64,000 nucleotides of DNA from Alteribacillus bidgolensis (GCF_002886255.1 NZ_KZ614149.1:310001-374000); one strand, 5' to 3'; shown: positions 16,013-24,768, numbered from the stretch's first letter. A program made the numbers and translations. Notes: generated from the sequence alone by a model not told the origin.

Positions 16013-16388
16013 GGGTAAAAAAGGATGGGGACGTTTTTTCCGTTCTTTTAAGTATGCTTCTCGCGGACTAATATATGTATTGTTAAAAGAACAGAATATG
16101 CAATTACACACCGCTTTTGCCGTATTCGTGGTAGTAATTGCTTTTCTTTTGCGCATTCCTTTGCTTCATTTGGTCATATTAGTCGTTGTAATTGCCGGGG
16201 TACTTGCTTTAGAAATTGTTAATACGGCTATTGAAAGAACCGTCGATCTCGTGACCAATGAATATCATCCTTTAGCAGAACGTGCTAAGGATATTTCTGC
16301 TGCTGCAGTTTTTGTATTTAGCATCGCTGCTGTTGTCATTGGTATATTAATATTTTATGGACCTGTTTTGTCGTTGTTCACTAAGTAA
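15996..16388 (+). CDS. dgkA: Undecaprenol/diacylglycerol kinase family protein
   Basis: Small integral membrane kinase of about 130 residues with three membrane helices. The family motif ALEIVNTAIERTVDLV and HPLAERAKDISAAAV hold the active-site Glu and Asn. In Gram-positives these enzymes phosphorylate undecaprenol, recycling the cell-wall lipid carrier. The start is uncertain: GTG 15990, ATG 15996 and TTG 16002 are in frame and none has a clear ribosome site. Translation is probably coupled to ybeY, which it overlaps. Confidence 0.9.
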   Translation: MVLKDRGKKGWGRFFRSFKYASRGLIYVLLKEQNMQLHTAFAVFVVVIAFLLRIPLLHLVILVVVIAGVLALEIVNTAIERTVDLVTNEYHPLAERAKDISAAAVFVFSIAAVVIGILIFYGPVLSLFTK

Positions 16389-16407
16389 TGAAAAGGAGAA
16401 TGAAATA

Positions 16408-16821
16408 ATGATTACGGAAAAAGACTTGCTTAAGGAAGCAATCGAAGCTAGAAACCAAGCTTATGTTCCTTATTCTAACTTTCCCGTTGGAGCTGCAGCA
16501 GTTAACGGAGACAATGAAATATTCAGCGGATGCAATATTGAAAATGCTTCCTACGGTTTAACAAACTGTGCTGAACGTACGGCAGTCTTTAAAGCCGTAA
16601 GTCAAGGTAATCAAGACCTGAAAACGATAGCTGTCGTAGCAGATACAGATGGACCTGTATCTCCATGCGGTGCATGCAGACAAGTGTTGTCTGAATTTTT
16701 CCCGTCTACAGGCAAGGTGATCTTGGGGAACTTAAAAGGCGATATTCAAGTAACTACTGTAGCAGAGCTTTTACCTGGAGCATTTCAAGCGGAGGATTTT
16801 CATGATGGACAAAATGTTTAA
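16408..16821 (+). CDS. cdd: Cytidine deaminase
   Basis: Homotetrameric zinc enzyme of 137 residues deaminating cytidine and deoxycytidine in pyrimidine salvage. Zinc and catalytic residues are in CAERTAVFKA (Cys and Glu) and PCGACRQVLSEF (two Cys). The substrate loop FPVGAAAVNGDNEIFSGCN is present. ATG 16408 follows AAAGGAG; an upstream frame from 16357 lies inside dgkA. Its last 20 bp overlap era, so the two are coupled. Confidence 0.96.
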   Translation: MITEKDLLKEAIEARNQAYVPYSNFPVGAAAVNGDNEIFSGCNIENASYGLTNCAERTAVFKAVSQGNQDLKTIAVVADTDGPVSPCGACRQVLSEFFPSTGKVILGNLKGDIQVTTVAELLPGAFQAEDFHDGQNV

Positions 16822-17707
16822 ATCAGGTTTTGCAGCGTTAATAGGCAGACCAAATGCAGGGAAATCAACATTATTAAATCATATTATTGGTGAAAAAATA
16901 GCAATAATGAGCGATAAACCGCAAACAACGAGAAATAAAATTCAAGGGGTGTATACAACTTCTGACTCTCAGATTGTTTTTATTGACACCCCAGGTATTC
17001 ATAAACCGAAACATAAATTAGGGGACTTCATGGTACAAACAGCTGTACAATCTTTACAAGAAGTTGATATCATATTATTTCTTGTTGATGCTGCACAAAA
17101 GTACGGTGCGGGTGAAGAATTTATTATTAATAAGCTGAAACAGACGTCCACACCTGTTTTTTTAGTTATAAATAAAGTGGATCAAATTCATCCTGACAAT
17201 CTGCTTGAGAAAATTGAGCAATATCGTAAGCTTGCTGATTTTGCAGAGATTATACCTATCTCAGCTCTTAAAGGAAATAATGTAGAAACTCTGCTTAAGC
17301 AGATTACAGAATACATGGAAGAAGGGCCGCAATATTATCCGGAAGACCAGATCACGGATCATCCTGAGCGTTTTGTCATTAGTGAGCTTGTCCGTGAAAA
17401 AGTTCTTCATTTAACAACAGAAGAAATACCGCACTCTATTGCTATTTCGATTGAACAAATAAAAGAAAGAGAAAATGGAGCGGTATATATATCGGCTGTT
17501 ATTGTGGTCGAGCGTTCTTCGCAAAAAGGAATTATCATTGGCAAACAAGGGAGGATGCTAAAAGAAATTGGGCAGCGTTCTCGCCATGATATTGAAACAC
17601 TTTTAGGTTCAAAAGTATTTCTTGATCTATGGATTAAGGTTCAAAAAGACTGGAGGAACAATCAATATCAGCTTAATGAACATGGATATAAAGAAGACGA
17701 GTATTAA
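16802..17707 (+). CDS. era: GTPase Era
   Basis: Essential GTPase of 301 residues that binds the 3' end of 16S rRNA and aids 30S assembly. G1 is GRPNAGKSTLLN, G3 DTPGIHKPKHKLG and G4 NKVD. A C-terminal KH domain carries IIIGKQGRMLKEIG. Two adjacent ATGs follow GGAGG; the first is given. It overlaps cdd by 20 bp. A short terminator follows. Confidence 0.97.
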   Translation: MMDKMFKSGFAALIGRPNAGKSTLLNHIIGEKIAIMSDKPQTTRNKIQGVYTTSDSQIVFIDTPGIHKPKHKLGDFMVQTAVQSLQEVDIILFLVDAAQKYGAGEEFIINKLKQTSTPVFLVINKVDQIHPDNLLEKIEQYRKLADFAEIIPISALKGNNVETLLKQITEYMEEGPQYYPEDQITDHPERFVISELVREKVLHLTTEEIPHSIAISIEQIKERENGAVYISAVIVVERSSQKGIIIGKQGRMLKEIGQRSRHDIETLLGSKVFLDLWIKVQKDWRNNQYQLNEHGYKEDEY

Positions 17708-17714
17708 TTTTACG

Positions 17715-17736
17715 ATCCAATATTTGGATGTTTTTT
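17715..17736 (+). terminator. Short terminator after era
   Basis: ATCCAA (17715-17720), a 3-nt loop and TTGGAT (17724-17729) are followed by G and T6. The stem is AT-rich and probably leaky. Confidence 0.6.
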
Positions 17737-17885
17737 AGCAGGTCATTCTGCTTGGGTCCGCTCGTACATTAAACTTTTACATTATCGTATCCATACAGGG
17801 AAAAATTACAGGTCATGCTTTTTGGTTATTAAGCCATTCTATGTAATAACAGCAATTATGCTGGAAGAAGAAAGGGTGGCTTACA

Positions 17886-18035
17886 ATGTTTGAAGACCGT
17901 GATTTTTCCTGGAAATACTTTTTTATGACAGGAAACATTAACGCTTATCTTTTAACAAAAGAATTAGAACAGGCTAATAACTACTCCGAAGAAAATGAAG
18001 ATCAGCTATCTTTCATGAAGGAGGAGATGGAGTAA
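17886..18035 (+). CDS. yqzL: YqzL-family small protein
   Basis: 49 residues. The start ATG follows AAGGGTGG. The pattern DFSWKYFFMTGNINAYLLTKELE matches the short YqzL family located between era and recO in Bacillus. No function is known to me. The rest is acidic (SEENEDQLSF). The stop is 28 bp before recO and its AAGGAGGAGATGG tail may help recO translation. Confidence 0.85.
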   Translation: MFEDRDFSWKYFFMTGNINAYLLTKELEQANNYSEENEDQLSFMKEEME

Positions 18036-18063
18036 AATGGGTGCCTGTTAAGGAATGAAAGCC

Positions 18064-18810
18064 ATGCTCGAAAAAGCAGAAGGAATTGTTCTGCGAACTA
18101 CAGCTTATGGAGAAACGAACATTATATTAAGGTTATATACACGGGAAGTTGGAAAAATTTCCGTTATGGCCCGCGGAGCTAAAAAACCAAAAAATAGGTT
18201 TTCTGCTGTATCGCAGCCATTTGTTTATGGAATGTTTTTGTATTACAAGGGGACAGGTATGAGCACCCTGAATCAAGGAGACAGCATAGATTCTTTTCGA
18301 ATCGTCCGAGGTGATATTTTTAAAACGGCTTATGCTTCTTATATGTCTGAACTGCTTGATAAGCTGACAGATGAAAAAGAAAGGAATCCTTATTTATTTG
18401 AATTATTTTTACAGTTATTGCAGAAGATGAATGAAGAAAATGATCCAGAAATTTTGACAAGAATTTTTGAAACAAAAATGACTGCTCAAGCTGGTATAAA
18501 ACCGGAACTTGATAAATGTGTACGGTGTAATAGGACAGAAGGGACGTTTAGTTTTTCTGTTAAAGAAGCGGGGTTTTTATGCCAGGCTTGTAAAGCAGCA
18601 GATGATTACCGGCTCGACATTCAGCCCAAAACGGTACAGCTGTTAAGAACATTTTTTTACATGGATGTAGAGCGGCTTGGGGAAATATCGTTAAAAAAGC
18701 AAACAAAAGATGAGCTAAAACAAGTATTACACACTTATTATGACGAATATTCCGGCTTAATTTTAAAATCCAAACGCTTTTTAGAACAAATGGAGAATTG
18801 GAAGTTATAA
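18064..18810 (+). CDS. recO: DNA repair protein RecO
   Basis: 248 residues. RecO loads RecA on SSB-coated DNA with RecR and anneals complementary strands. The N-terminal OB fold shows EGIVLRTTAYGETNIIL and MARGAKKPKNRFSAVSQPF. A C-terminal zinc site has CVRC and CQAC. ATG 18055 is in frame, but ATG 18064 (MLEKAEGIVLRT) matches the family start and suits TAAGGA spacing. A SigA promoter for glyQS lies 20 bp after the stop. Confidence 0.94.
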   Translation: MLEKAEGIVLRTTAYGETNIILRLYTREVGKISVMARGAKKPKNRFSAVSQPFVYGMFLYYKGTGMSTLNQGDSIDSFRIVRGDIFKTAYASYMSELLDKLTDEKERNPYLFELFLQLLQKMNEENDPEILTRIFETKMTAQAGIKPELDKCVRCNRTEGTFSFSVKEAGFLCQACKAADDYRLDIQPKTVQLLRTFFYMDVERLGEISLKKQTKDELKQVLHTYYDEYSGLILKSKRFLEQMENWKL

Positions 18811-18829
18811 GAAGGTTTTAGAAGAAAAC

Positions 18830-18858
18830 TTGACAGTACGATTTGAATTAAGTATGAT
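18830..18858 (+). promoter_or_regulatory. SigA promoter of glyQS
   Basis: TTGACA (18830-18835), a 17-bp spacer and TATGAT (18853-18858) make a near-consensus promoter just after recO, starting the T-box leader. Confidence 0.88.
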
Positions 18859-18864
18859 GCTAAT

Positions 18865-19087
18865 ACATTCATTATAGTGCGCGTAGATGGAAAGTAGTAG
18901 TTGCCCTATGTTTATTTAGCGAACGCAGGATGGTGGGAGCTGCGGTAAATATGGCAATGAAGGCGTTCCGGAGCAATTAAGAATTAAAAGCGGCTTGGTA
19001 TCTGATACGAAGCAAATAGGGTGGAACCGCGGGCTTGTCCCGTCCCTATACCAGATAAACGTATCTGGTATAGGGACGGGATTTTTT
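18865..19087 (+). promoter_or_regulatory. T-box riboswitch (glycine) controlling glyQS
   Basis: The leader carries the T-box core AGGGTGGAACCGCGGG (19018-19033), where UGG pairs with the NCCA end of uncharged tRNA. Upstream are stem-I elements (AAAGTAGTAG near 18891 and the GGGAGC region). It precedes glyQ, so uncharged tRNA-Gly should stabilise the antiterminator. A GGC near 18953 is a candidate specifier, but I could not fold stem I securely. The leader accounts for about half of the 450-base gap between recO and glyQ. Confidence 0.93.
19039..19087 (+). terminator. T-box terminator hairpin
   Basis: CCCGTCCCTATACCAGATA (19039-19057) pairs perfectly over 19 bp with 19062-19080 around a 4-nt loop, followed by A and T6. 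The left arm lies right after the T-box sequence, so formation is exclusive with the antiterminator. Confidence 0.95.
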
Positions 19088-19089
19088 GT

Positions 19090-19184
19090 ACTAGAGGAAA
19101 GTTTAACTTTGTTAAAGGAACAAAGTATAAGTAAAACTACGACTTCCGTCATTTGGACTTGGCGGCGGGCCGAGTTTTTCTAAT
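19090..19184 (+). repeat. R1 interspersed repeat, full-length copy
   Basis: This copy contains GAGGAAAGTTTAACTTTG, TTAAAGGAACAAAGTATAAG, TAAAACTACGACTTCCGTC and CGAGTTTTTCTAAT. It aligns end to end with the 94-bp units at 22279-22466. Its hairpin is ACTTGGC-GGCGG-GCCGAGT. It lies directly after the T-box terminator, inside the glyQS leader. Confidence 0.8.
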
Positions 19185-19260
19185 TAGTCAGTACAAAACA
19201 AATGTAGGTTTTCACCTGTTATGAACGTACTGCTTTTTTAAATAATGAGGAGGGATTTGA

Positions 19261-20154
19261 TTGAACGTACAAGATATGATATTGACCTTGCAAAACTTTT
19301 GGTCCAGACAAAACTGTTTAATTATGCAAGCTTATGATGTAGAAAAAGGGGCAGGAACAATGAACCCGATGACGTTTTTACGAAGTATCGGTCCGGAGCC
19401 TTGGAATGTAGCGTACGTCGAACCTTCTAGGCGCCCTGCTGATGGAAGGTATGGAGAAAATCCAAATCGTCTTTATCAACACCATCAATTTCAGGTTATT
19501 ATGAAACCATCTCCTTCTAATATTCAAGAGCTTTATTTAGAAAGTTTAAAAGAATTAGGTATTAACCCGGCCGAACATGATATACGTTTTGTAGAAGATA
19601 ACTGGGAAGCTCCAACGTTAAGTGCTTGGGGACTTGGCTGGGAAGTATGGCTTGATGGGATGGAAATAACTCAATTCACCTATTTTCAACAAGTAGGCGG
19701 GATTGACGCTAATCCTGTAGCAGTTGAAATTACATATGGAATTGAACGGCTGGCTTCTTATATTCAAGATAAAGAAAATGTTTTTGATCTAATCTGGGTA
19801 GATGACTTTACTTATGGAGATGTTTTTCGCCAGCCGGAATATGAACATTCTAAATATACCTTTGAAGTAGCTGGTCATAACATGCTTTTTAATGAGTTTA
19901 ATACGTACGAAAAGGAAGCGGAGAGAGCCATTGCTGAAAATCTTGTGTTTCCGGCATATGATTATGTTCTAAAATGTTCTCATGTATTTAATTTGCTAGA
20001 TGCTGGGGGAGCAATATCTGTAACAGAAAGAACAGGGTATATAGGACGAGTTAGAAATCTGGCTAGAAAGTGTGCATCTGCTTATTATGAGGAAAGAGAA
20101 CATCTTGGCTTTCCAATGCTCAGCAAAAAGGAGGGCGAAACCAATGAGCAATAA
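19261..20154 (+). CDS. glyQ: Glycyl-tRNA synthetase alpha subunit
   Basis: Catalytic subunit of the bacterial alpha2beta2 GlyRS, 297 residues. It starts from TTG 19261 after GAGGAGGG, with the typical N-terminus MNVQDMILTLQNFW. Class II synthetase segments are IGPEPWNVAYVEPSRRPADG, NRLYQHHQFQV and LAWGLGWEVWL-like motif 2/3 regions. It charges tRNA-Gly together with GlyS. It is controlled by the T-box leader and overlaps glyS by 11 bp. Confidence 0.97.
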   Translation: MNVQDMILTLQNFWSRQNCLIMQAYDVEKGAGTMNPMTFLRSIGPEPWNVAYVEPSRRPADGRYGENPNRLYQHHQFQVIMKPSPSNIQELYLESLKELGINPAEHDIRFVEDNWEAPTLSAWGLGWEVWLDGMEITQFTYFQQVGGIDANPVAVEITYGIERLASYIQDKENVFDLIWVDDFTYGDVFRQPEYEHSKYTFEVAGHNMLFNEFNTYEKEAERAIAENLVFPAYDYVLKCSHVFNLLDAGGAISVTERTGYIGRVRNLARKCASAYYEEREHLGFPMLSKKEGETNEQ

Positions 20155-22231
20155 TAACTTTTTATTAGAAATAGGTCTCGAAGAAATGCCGGCTCGTTTC
20201 GTAACGGATGCCATGAATCAATTACAAAATAAACTAGAAGAATGGATGAAAGAAAACCGAATTTCTTTTCAATCTATTGAAGCGTTTTCTACACCGCGGC
20301 GTTTGGCTGTGCGCATAAATGAATTGGCGGAAAAGCAGGATGATATCTCAGAGGAAGCGAAAGGACCTTCAAAAAAAATTGCATTAGACGATAATGGGGA
20401 ATGGACAAAGGCTGCGATTGGCTTTGCAAAAGGACAAGACGTAGATCTAAACGCTCTATTTTTTAAAGAGTTAAAAGGGACAGAATACGTTTTTGCTAAT
20501 AAAGATATAAAAGGGAAGTACACGTCTGAGCTTTTATTAGAACTTGAAGCTATAATTACAAACATAAGTTTCCCTAAAAATATGCGCTGGGGTTCTTATT
20601 CTTTAAAATACGTACGTCCTATACATTGGATTGTTGCATTATTTGGCGACAAAGTCATTCCTTTTCATATTACGGATGTAAAAAGCGGAAGGAAAACATT
20701 TGGACACAGATTTTTAGGAACCGAAGTAGAAATCTTTGATACCAATTATTATGAAGAAGAATTACTTAATCAATATGTCATTGTAAATCCCAATAAGAGA
20801 AAAGAAGCAATTCGCCAGCAAATAGATGAAATTGCGGAAAACGAGCATTGGTCTATTCCTGTTGATAATGGCTTATTAGAAGAAGTGAATAATCTGGTAG
20901 AATATCCAACTGCGTTTTACGGTTCATTTGACGAGGAATTTCTTAACATTCCTGATGAAGTATTGATAACATCGATGCGTGAACATCAGCGCTATTTTCC
21001 AGTAGAAGATAAATCAGGGAAGTTACTTCCTTACTTTATTGCTGTGAGAAACGGCAACAGTGAATACTTAGATAATGTTAAAAAAGGCAATGAAAAAGTA
21101 TTAAGGGCCCGTTTATCAGACGCGAAGTTTTTTTATGAAGAAGATCAGAAATTGCACCCAGAGGAAGCAGCTGCTAAATTAGATCATATTGTCTTTCAAG
21201 AAGATCTAGGGACGATTGGGGATAAGATCAGACGTCTTAAGAAAATAGCTCCTGCTTTCGGAGAAATACTTGGAGTAGAAAAAAACAAACGTATGGATAT
21301 TGAACGTGCTGCTGCTCTTTCAAAGTTCGACCTTGTAACGTTAATGATAGATGAGTTTTCAGAACTTCAAGGTATTATGGGAGAGAAATATGCATTAATG
21401 GCAGGCGAAAATGAAAATGTAGCTGCTGCTATTAAGGAGCATTACCAGCCAAGATATGCAGGTGATGAGGCTCCAAGTACTATTACAGGGGCCGTTCTAG
21501 GTTTAGCTGAAAAGCTGGATACGATCACCGCCTGTTTTGGTATTGGAATGATCCCAACCGGTTCTCAAGATCCATACGGATTAAGACGTCAAGCAGCAGG
21601 TGCTGCGCAAATTTTACTAGAACATGATTTCTCTGTACGTTTGGAAGATTTAGTTAATAAAACGATTGAAAGTCTTGAAAACTCCGGCATATTGAAGCGA
21701 CCTGGTGCAGAGGTAAAACAGGACATTTTATCCTTTTTCGGTTTACGGTTGAAAAATATTTTGTCAGAGCGTTGTATTCGTTATGATATCGCAGATGCTG
21801 TACTTGAACAGGCAGGAGAACCAGTCAGTCTAGTTGTAAAAAAAGCAGCATTTTTACAGGCAAAACTACAAGATGAAAACTTCAAAGATACCGTGGAAGC
21901 GCTAAGCAGGATAACCAATATTTCTAAAAAAGAAAATAACAACGACAACAGCGTTAAGGTAAATTTACTAGAAGAAAATCAAGAAAAAGAATTATATGAA
22001 GCATATTTAAAGCTAAAACAAGAACTCCCGAATCAACTTGCAGCTGCAAAGGTAGAAGAAGCGTTTACTTTACTTGAAGAGATAAAACCAGTAATTCACC
22101 ATTATTTTGATCATGTTATGGTAATGAGTGAAGATGAGGAAATAAAAGAAAATCGCCTTACACAAATGTCCAATTTGTCTTCTGAAATTCATCGTTTCGC
22201 AAACTTTCAGCACATTGTATTTTCCTCCTGA
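20144..22231 (+). CDS. glyS: Glycyl-tRNA synthetase beta subunit
   Basis: 695 residues from ATG 20144 (MSNNNFLLEIGLEEMPARF) after GGAGGGCG. An in-frame codon at 20072 lies inside glyQ. The N-terminal B3/B4-like body has STPRRLAVRI. An HD-like region (LGLAEKLDTITACFGIGMIP, GSQDPYGLRRQAAG) and a C-terminal DALR-type anticodon-binding helix bundle follow. The beta subunit recognises tRNA-Gly. The frame is intact. It is followed by the tandem R1 repeat. Confidence 0.97.
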   Translation: MSNNNFLLEIGLEEMPARFVTDAMNQLQNKLEEWMKENRISFQSIEAFSTPRRLAVRINELAEKQDDISEEAKGPSKKIALDDNGEWTKAAIGFAKGQDVDLNALFFKELKGTEYVFANKDIKGKYTSELLLELEAIITNISFPKNMRWGSYSLKYVRPIHWIVALFGDKVIPFHITDVKSGRKTFGHRFLGTEVEIFDTNYYEEELLNQYVIVNPNKRKEAIRQQIDEIAENEHWSIPVDNGLLEEVNNLVEYPTAFYGSFDEEFLNIPDEVLITSMREHQRYFPVEDKSGKLLPYFIAVRNGNSEYLDNVKKGNEKVLRARLSDAKFFYEEDQKLHPEEAAAKLDHIVFQEDLGTIGDKIRRLKKIAPAFGEILGVEKNKRMDIERAAALSKFDLVTLMIDEFSELQGIMGEKYALMAGENENVAAAIKEHYQPRYAGDEAPSTITGAVLGLAEKLDTITACFGIGMIPTGSQDPYGLRRQAAGAAQILLEHDFSVRLEDLVNKTIESLENSGILKRPGAEVKQDILSFFGLRLKNILSERCIRYDIADAVLEQAGEPVSLVVKKAAFLQAKLQDENFKDTVEALSRITNISKKENNNDNSVKVNLLEENQEKELYEAYLKLKQELPNQLAAAKVEEAFTLLEEIKPVIHHYFDHVMVMSEDEEIKENRLTQMSNLSSEIHRFANFQHIVFSS

Positions 22232-22278
22232 TAAGTGTTATCGATAGTCATGCATTAGGACAGTAAGATATAATGGGG

Positions 22279-22466
22279 ATTAGAAAAACTCGGCTTGCCG
22301 CCGAGCCCTATGGCGGAAGACGTAGTTTTACTTATACTTTGATCCTTTAATAAAGCTAAACTTTCCTAAAGTATTAGAAAAACTTGGCTTGCCGCCGAGT
22401 CCTATGGCGGAAGACGTAGTTTTACTTATACTTTGATCCTTTAATAAAGTTAAACTTTCCTAAAGT
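22279..22466 (-). repeat. Tandem pair of 94-bp R1 repeats (minus orientation)
   Basis: Units 22279-22372 and 22373-22466 are each 94 bp and differ at only about three positions. On the minus strand each reads AAAGGATCAAAGTATAAG, AAAACTACGTCTTCCGCC, then a CTCGGC-GGCAA-GCC hairpin and TTTTTCTAAT. The gap 22232-22556 holds no gene. After the repeats are a palindrome GAGAGCTCTC (22475-22484) and CTCCT/AGGAG arms (22482-22498). Confidence 0.9.
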
Positions 22467-22556
22467 ATAAAAAAGAGAGCTCTCCTGAGTTTTAGGAGAC
22501 ATATAGTGAATGCTCATCGAGGACGTTTATCGTAAGGAGAGAGTCTTAAGGCGGTG

Positions 22557-23195
22557 ATGACAATCGAACTTACAGGGAGACAAGAAGAAATATTAGGTAT
22601 TGTAAAAGATAGTGGGCCTATCACTGGGGAGCAAATTGCTGAGAGACTTTCTCTTACAAGAGCCACTCTCCGACCAGATTTGGCTATCTTGACGATGGCT
22701 GGATTTTTAGACGCCAGACCACGGGTGGGTTATTTTTATACAGGTAAAACAGGCTCACAGCTTTTAACGGAAAAAGTAAAAAAACTTACTGTTCAGGATT
22801 ACCAATCTATACCTGTTGTTGTAAATGAATCGAGTTCTGTCTATGATGCTATTTGCACAATGTTTTTAGAAGATGTTGGAACATTGTTTGTCGTTAATAA
22901 AACAGCTTCTCTTATCGGGGTTTTATCAAGAAAAGATTTACTTCGTGCAAGCATTGGGAAACAAGACTTAGAGACGATGCCTGTTAGTATCATTATGACT
23001 AGAATGCCTAATATAACAGTGTGTGAAAAAGATGATCTCGTTATAGAAGTTGCAAACAAATTAATTGAAAAGCAAATTGATGCCTTACCTGTAATAAAGA
23101 AAGATGCGGATAATAATCTCGAAGTGATTGGAAGAGTTACAAAAACAAACATGACGAAAGTGCTTGTAGATTTATCACATGATCAGCTTCTATAA
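22557..23195 (+). CDS. ccpN: Catabolite control repressor CcpN
   Basis: 212 residues. An N-terminal winged helix (EQIAERLSLTRATLRPDLAI) precedes two CBS domains that sense adenine nucleotides. CcpN represses gluconeogenic genes (gapB, pckA) during growth on sugars. ATG 22557 (MTIELTGRQEEIL) is chosen over GTG 22554 by comparison with the family. It lies immediately upstream of ppsR, its usual partner. The segment from 22484 to the start has no clear promoter. Confidence 0.93.
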   Translation: MTIELTGRQEEILGIVKDSGPITGEQIAERLSLTRATLRPDLAILTMAGFLDARPRVGYFYTGKTGSQLLTEKVKKLTVQDYQSIPVVVNESSSVYDAICTMFLEDVGTLFVVNKTASLIGVLSRKDLLRASIGKQDLETMPVSIIMTRMPNITVCEKDDLVIEVANKLIEKQIDALPVIKKDADNNLEVIGRVTKTNMTKVLVDLSHDQLL

Positions 23196-23222
23196 AAGCA
23201 AATGACCTGGAGGAGGAAGGGG

Positions 23223-24041
23223 ATGGCGAACATGAACAGCCAACGTCCAATCGTTTATGTGGTATCGGATTCGGTTGGAGAAACCGCAGAATTAGTAGTG
23301 AAAGCTGCTGCTAGTCAATTTGGTGAGAAAGGAATGGAAATTCGCCGAATTCCTTACGTAGAAGATGAAAGTACCATTGATGAAGTTATAGACCTGGCCA
23401 AAGAGGTCAAAGCTATGATTGCTTATACTCTTGTAATACCCGAGAAAAATAAGTATCTTTTAGAGAAAGCAAAAGCAGCTGGAGTAGAAACGGTTGATAT
23501 TATAGGTCCAATGCTTAATAAAATGGTGAGCGTTACAGGCCAGGAACCAAAATACGAACCAGGCCTGGTTTATCGATTGGATGAAGATTATTTTAGAAAA
23601 GTAGAGGCAATTGAATTTGCTGTCAAGTACGATGATGGAAGAGATACACGCGGGATTATTAGAGCAGATATAGTGCTCGTAGGAGTCTCAAGAACTTCAA
23701 AAACTCCATTATCTCAATACTTGGCACACAAACGTTTAAAAGTAGCAAATGTACCGCTTGTTCCAGAAGTAGAACCACCGGAAGAATTATTTAAAATATC
23801 ACCTAAAAAATGTATAGGCCTGCGCATTAGTCCAGAAAAATTAAATGATATTAGAACGGAGCGGTTAAGAGCTCTCGGCTTAAAAGCAGAAGCGAATTAT
23901 GCAAAATTAGACCGTATTAAAGAGGAACTAGAATACTCGGAAAAAGTCATGGAAAAAATCGGATGTACTGTTATTGACGTATCAAGTAAGGCTGTTGAAG
24001 AAACGGCAAATTTAATATCAAATATGTTTCAAAAAGGTTAG
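23223..24041 (+). CDS. ppsR: Pyruvate phosphate dikinase regulatory protein (DUF299, YqfL)
   Basis: 272 residues. DUF299 proteins are bifunctional ADP-dependent kinases and phosphorylases that switch pyruvate phosphate dikinase or PEP synthase. The nucleotide-binding loop GVSRTSKTPLSQYLA and the N-terminal YVVSDSVGETAELVVKAA are diagnostic. ATG 23202 lies before the ribosome site; GGAGGAGGAAGGGG spaces to ATG 23223. In B. subtilis YqfL modulates CcpN activity, which fits the operon. A strong terminator starts at the stop codon. Confidence 0.92.
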   Translation: MANMNSQRPIVYVVSDSVGETAELVVKAAASQFGEKGMEIRRIPYVEDESTIDEVIDLAKEVKAMIAYTLVIPEKNKYLLEKAKAAGVETVDIIGPMLNKMVSVTGQEPKYEPGLVYRLDEDYFRKVEAIEFAVKYDDGRDTRGIIRADIVLVGVSRTSKTPLSQYLAHKRLKVANVPLVPEVEPPEELFKISPKKCIGLRISPEKLNDIRTERLRALGLKAEANYAKLDRIKEELEYSEKVMEKIGCTVIDVSSKAVEETANLISNMFQKG

Positions 24042-24069
24042 AGCTGCTCGATAAAAGAGCAGCTTTTTT
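24042..24069 (+). terminator. Terminator after ccpN-ppsR
   Basis: AGCTGCTC (24042-24049) pairs with GAGCAGCT (24057-24064), followed by a T run to 24069. Confidence 0.93.
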
Positions 24070-24287
24070 CTACGATCCATTATCAACTACGTCACTATCT
24101 CCACCTAATTCATCATCAGAATCAAACAAAAAAATTAAGTTATATTAATGGTTTTTTATGAAAAAATAGTTTATAATGAAATATTGTGTGAAAAAATTGA
24201 TTGATGAATGAATTCTGTAAAAACAAAATATCGAAGCGGAAGGATTTTGTTTAATGTTGTCGAATTAAGAGAAAGGAACGATCAGTT

Positions 24288-24731
24288 ATAGTTATTTTCA
24301 CGGATGCAGATGCATGCCCTGTCAAAGAGGAAATAGATACTTTAGCCAAAACATATCAGATGGAATCGTATTTTGTTTTCACTTTTGCACATGTTACTAC
24401 AACAAATTATTATTCCCAAAGTGTCACTTTAGATGCGGAACCAGAAGCAGTAGACATTTATATATTAAATCATATTTATTCAAACGATGTCGTCATTACT
24501 CAAGACAATGGTCTAGCTGCTGTTGTACTCCAAAAAGGAGCAAATGCTATTTCACCGAGAGGACACCTTTATAATAATGGAGAAATTGATTATCTATTGA
24601 TGAACAGATATGAGGGAATTCAAATGAAAAGGGGAAAAACCAAACCAAAAAGCACGCCTTCCTTTAAAAATGAAGACAGAAAAAGATTTGTTTGTGGACT
24701 TGAAAAGTTATTAACAAAAACTAGAGATTAA
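24288..24731 (+). CDS. yqxD: YaiI/YqxD-family protein (DUF188), apparent ATA start
   Basis: The frame stays open upstream of ATG 24360 back to a stop at 24252. That stretch encodes VIFTDADACPVKEEI, the conserved family N-terminus, so ATG 24360 is too late. Between 24255 and 24300 there is no ATG, GTG or TTG in frame. ATA 24288 is 9 nt after AAAGGA and aligns with the usual Met (147 residues). ATT 24294 is the alternative. Asp-rich TDADACP and the later VVITQDNGLA and SPRGHLY suggest a PIN-like nuclease fold. The function is unknown. dnaG follows after 37 bp. Confidence 0.85.
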   Translation: MVIFTDADACPVKEEIDTLAKTYQMESYFVFTFAHVTTTNYYSQSVTLDAEPEAVDIYILNHIYSNDVVITQDNGLAAVVLQKGANAISPRGHLYNNGEIDYLLMNRYEGIQMKRGKTKPKSTPSFKNEDRKRFVCGLEKLLTKTRD

Positions 24732-24768
24732 AGGTTTTGTCTACTAAAGAAAATAGGGGGATCAGCAC

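Noticed and set aside
22279..22466. Possible CRISPR array
   Set aside because: Only two abutting 94-bp units without spacers, and related copies are scattered; no cas genes.
24314..24574. 86-codon plus-strand frame
   Set aside because: Out-of-frame shadow of yqxD; Cys/Arg-rich composition without ribosome site.
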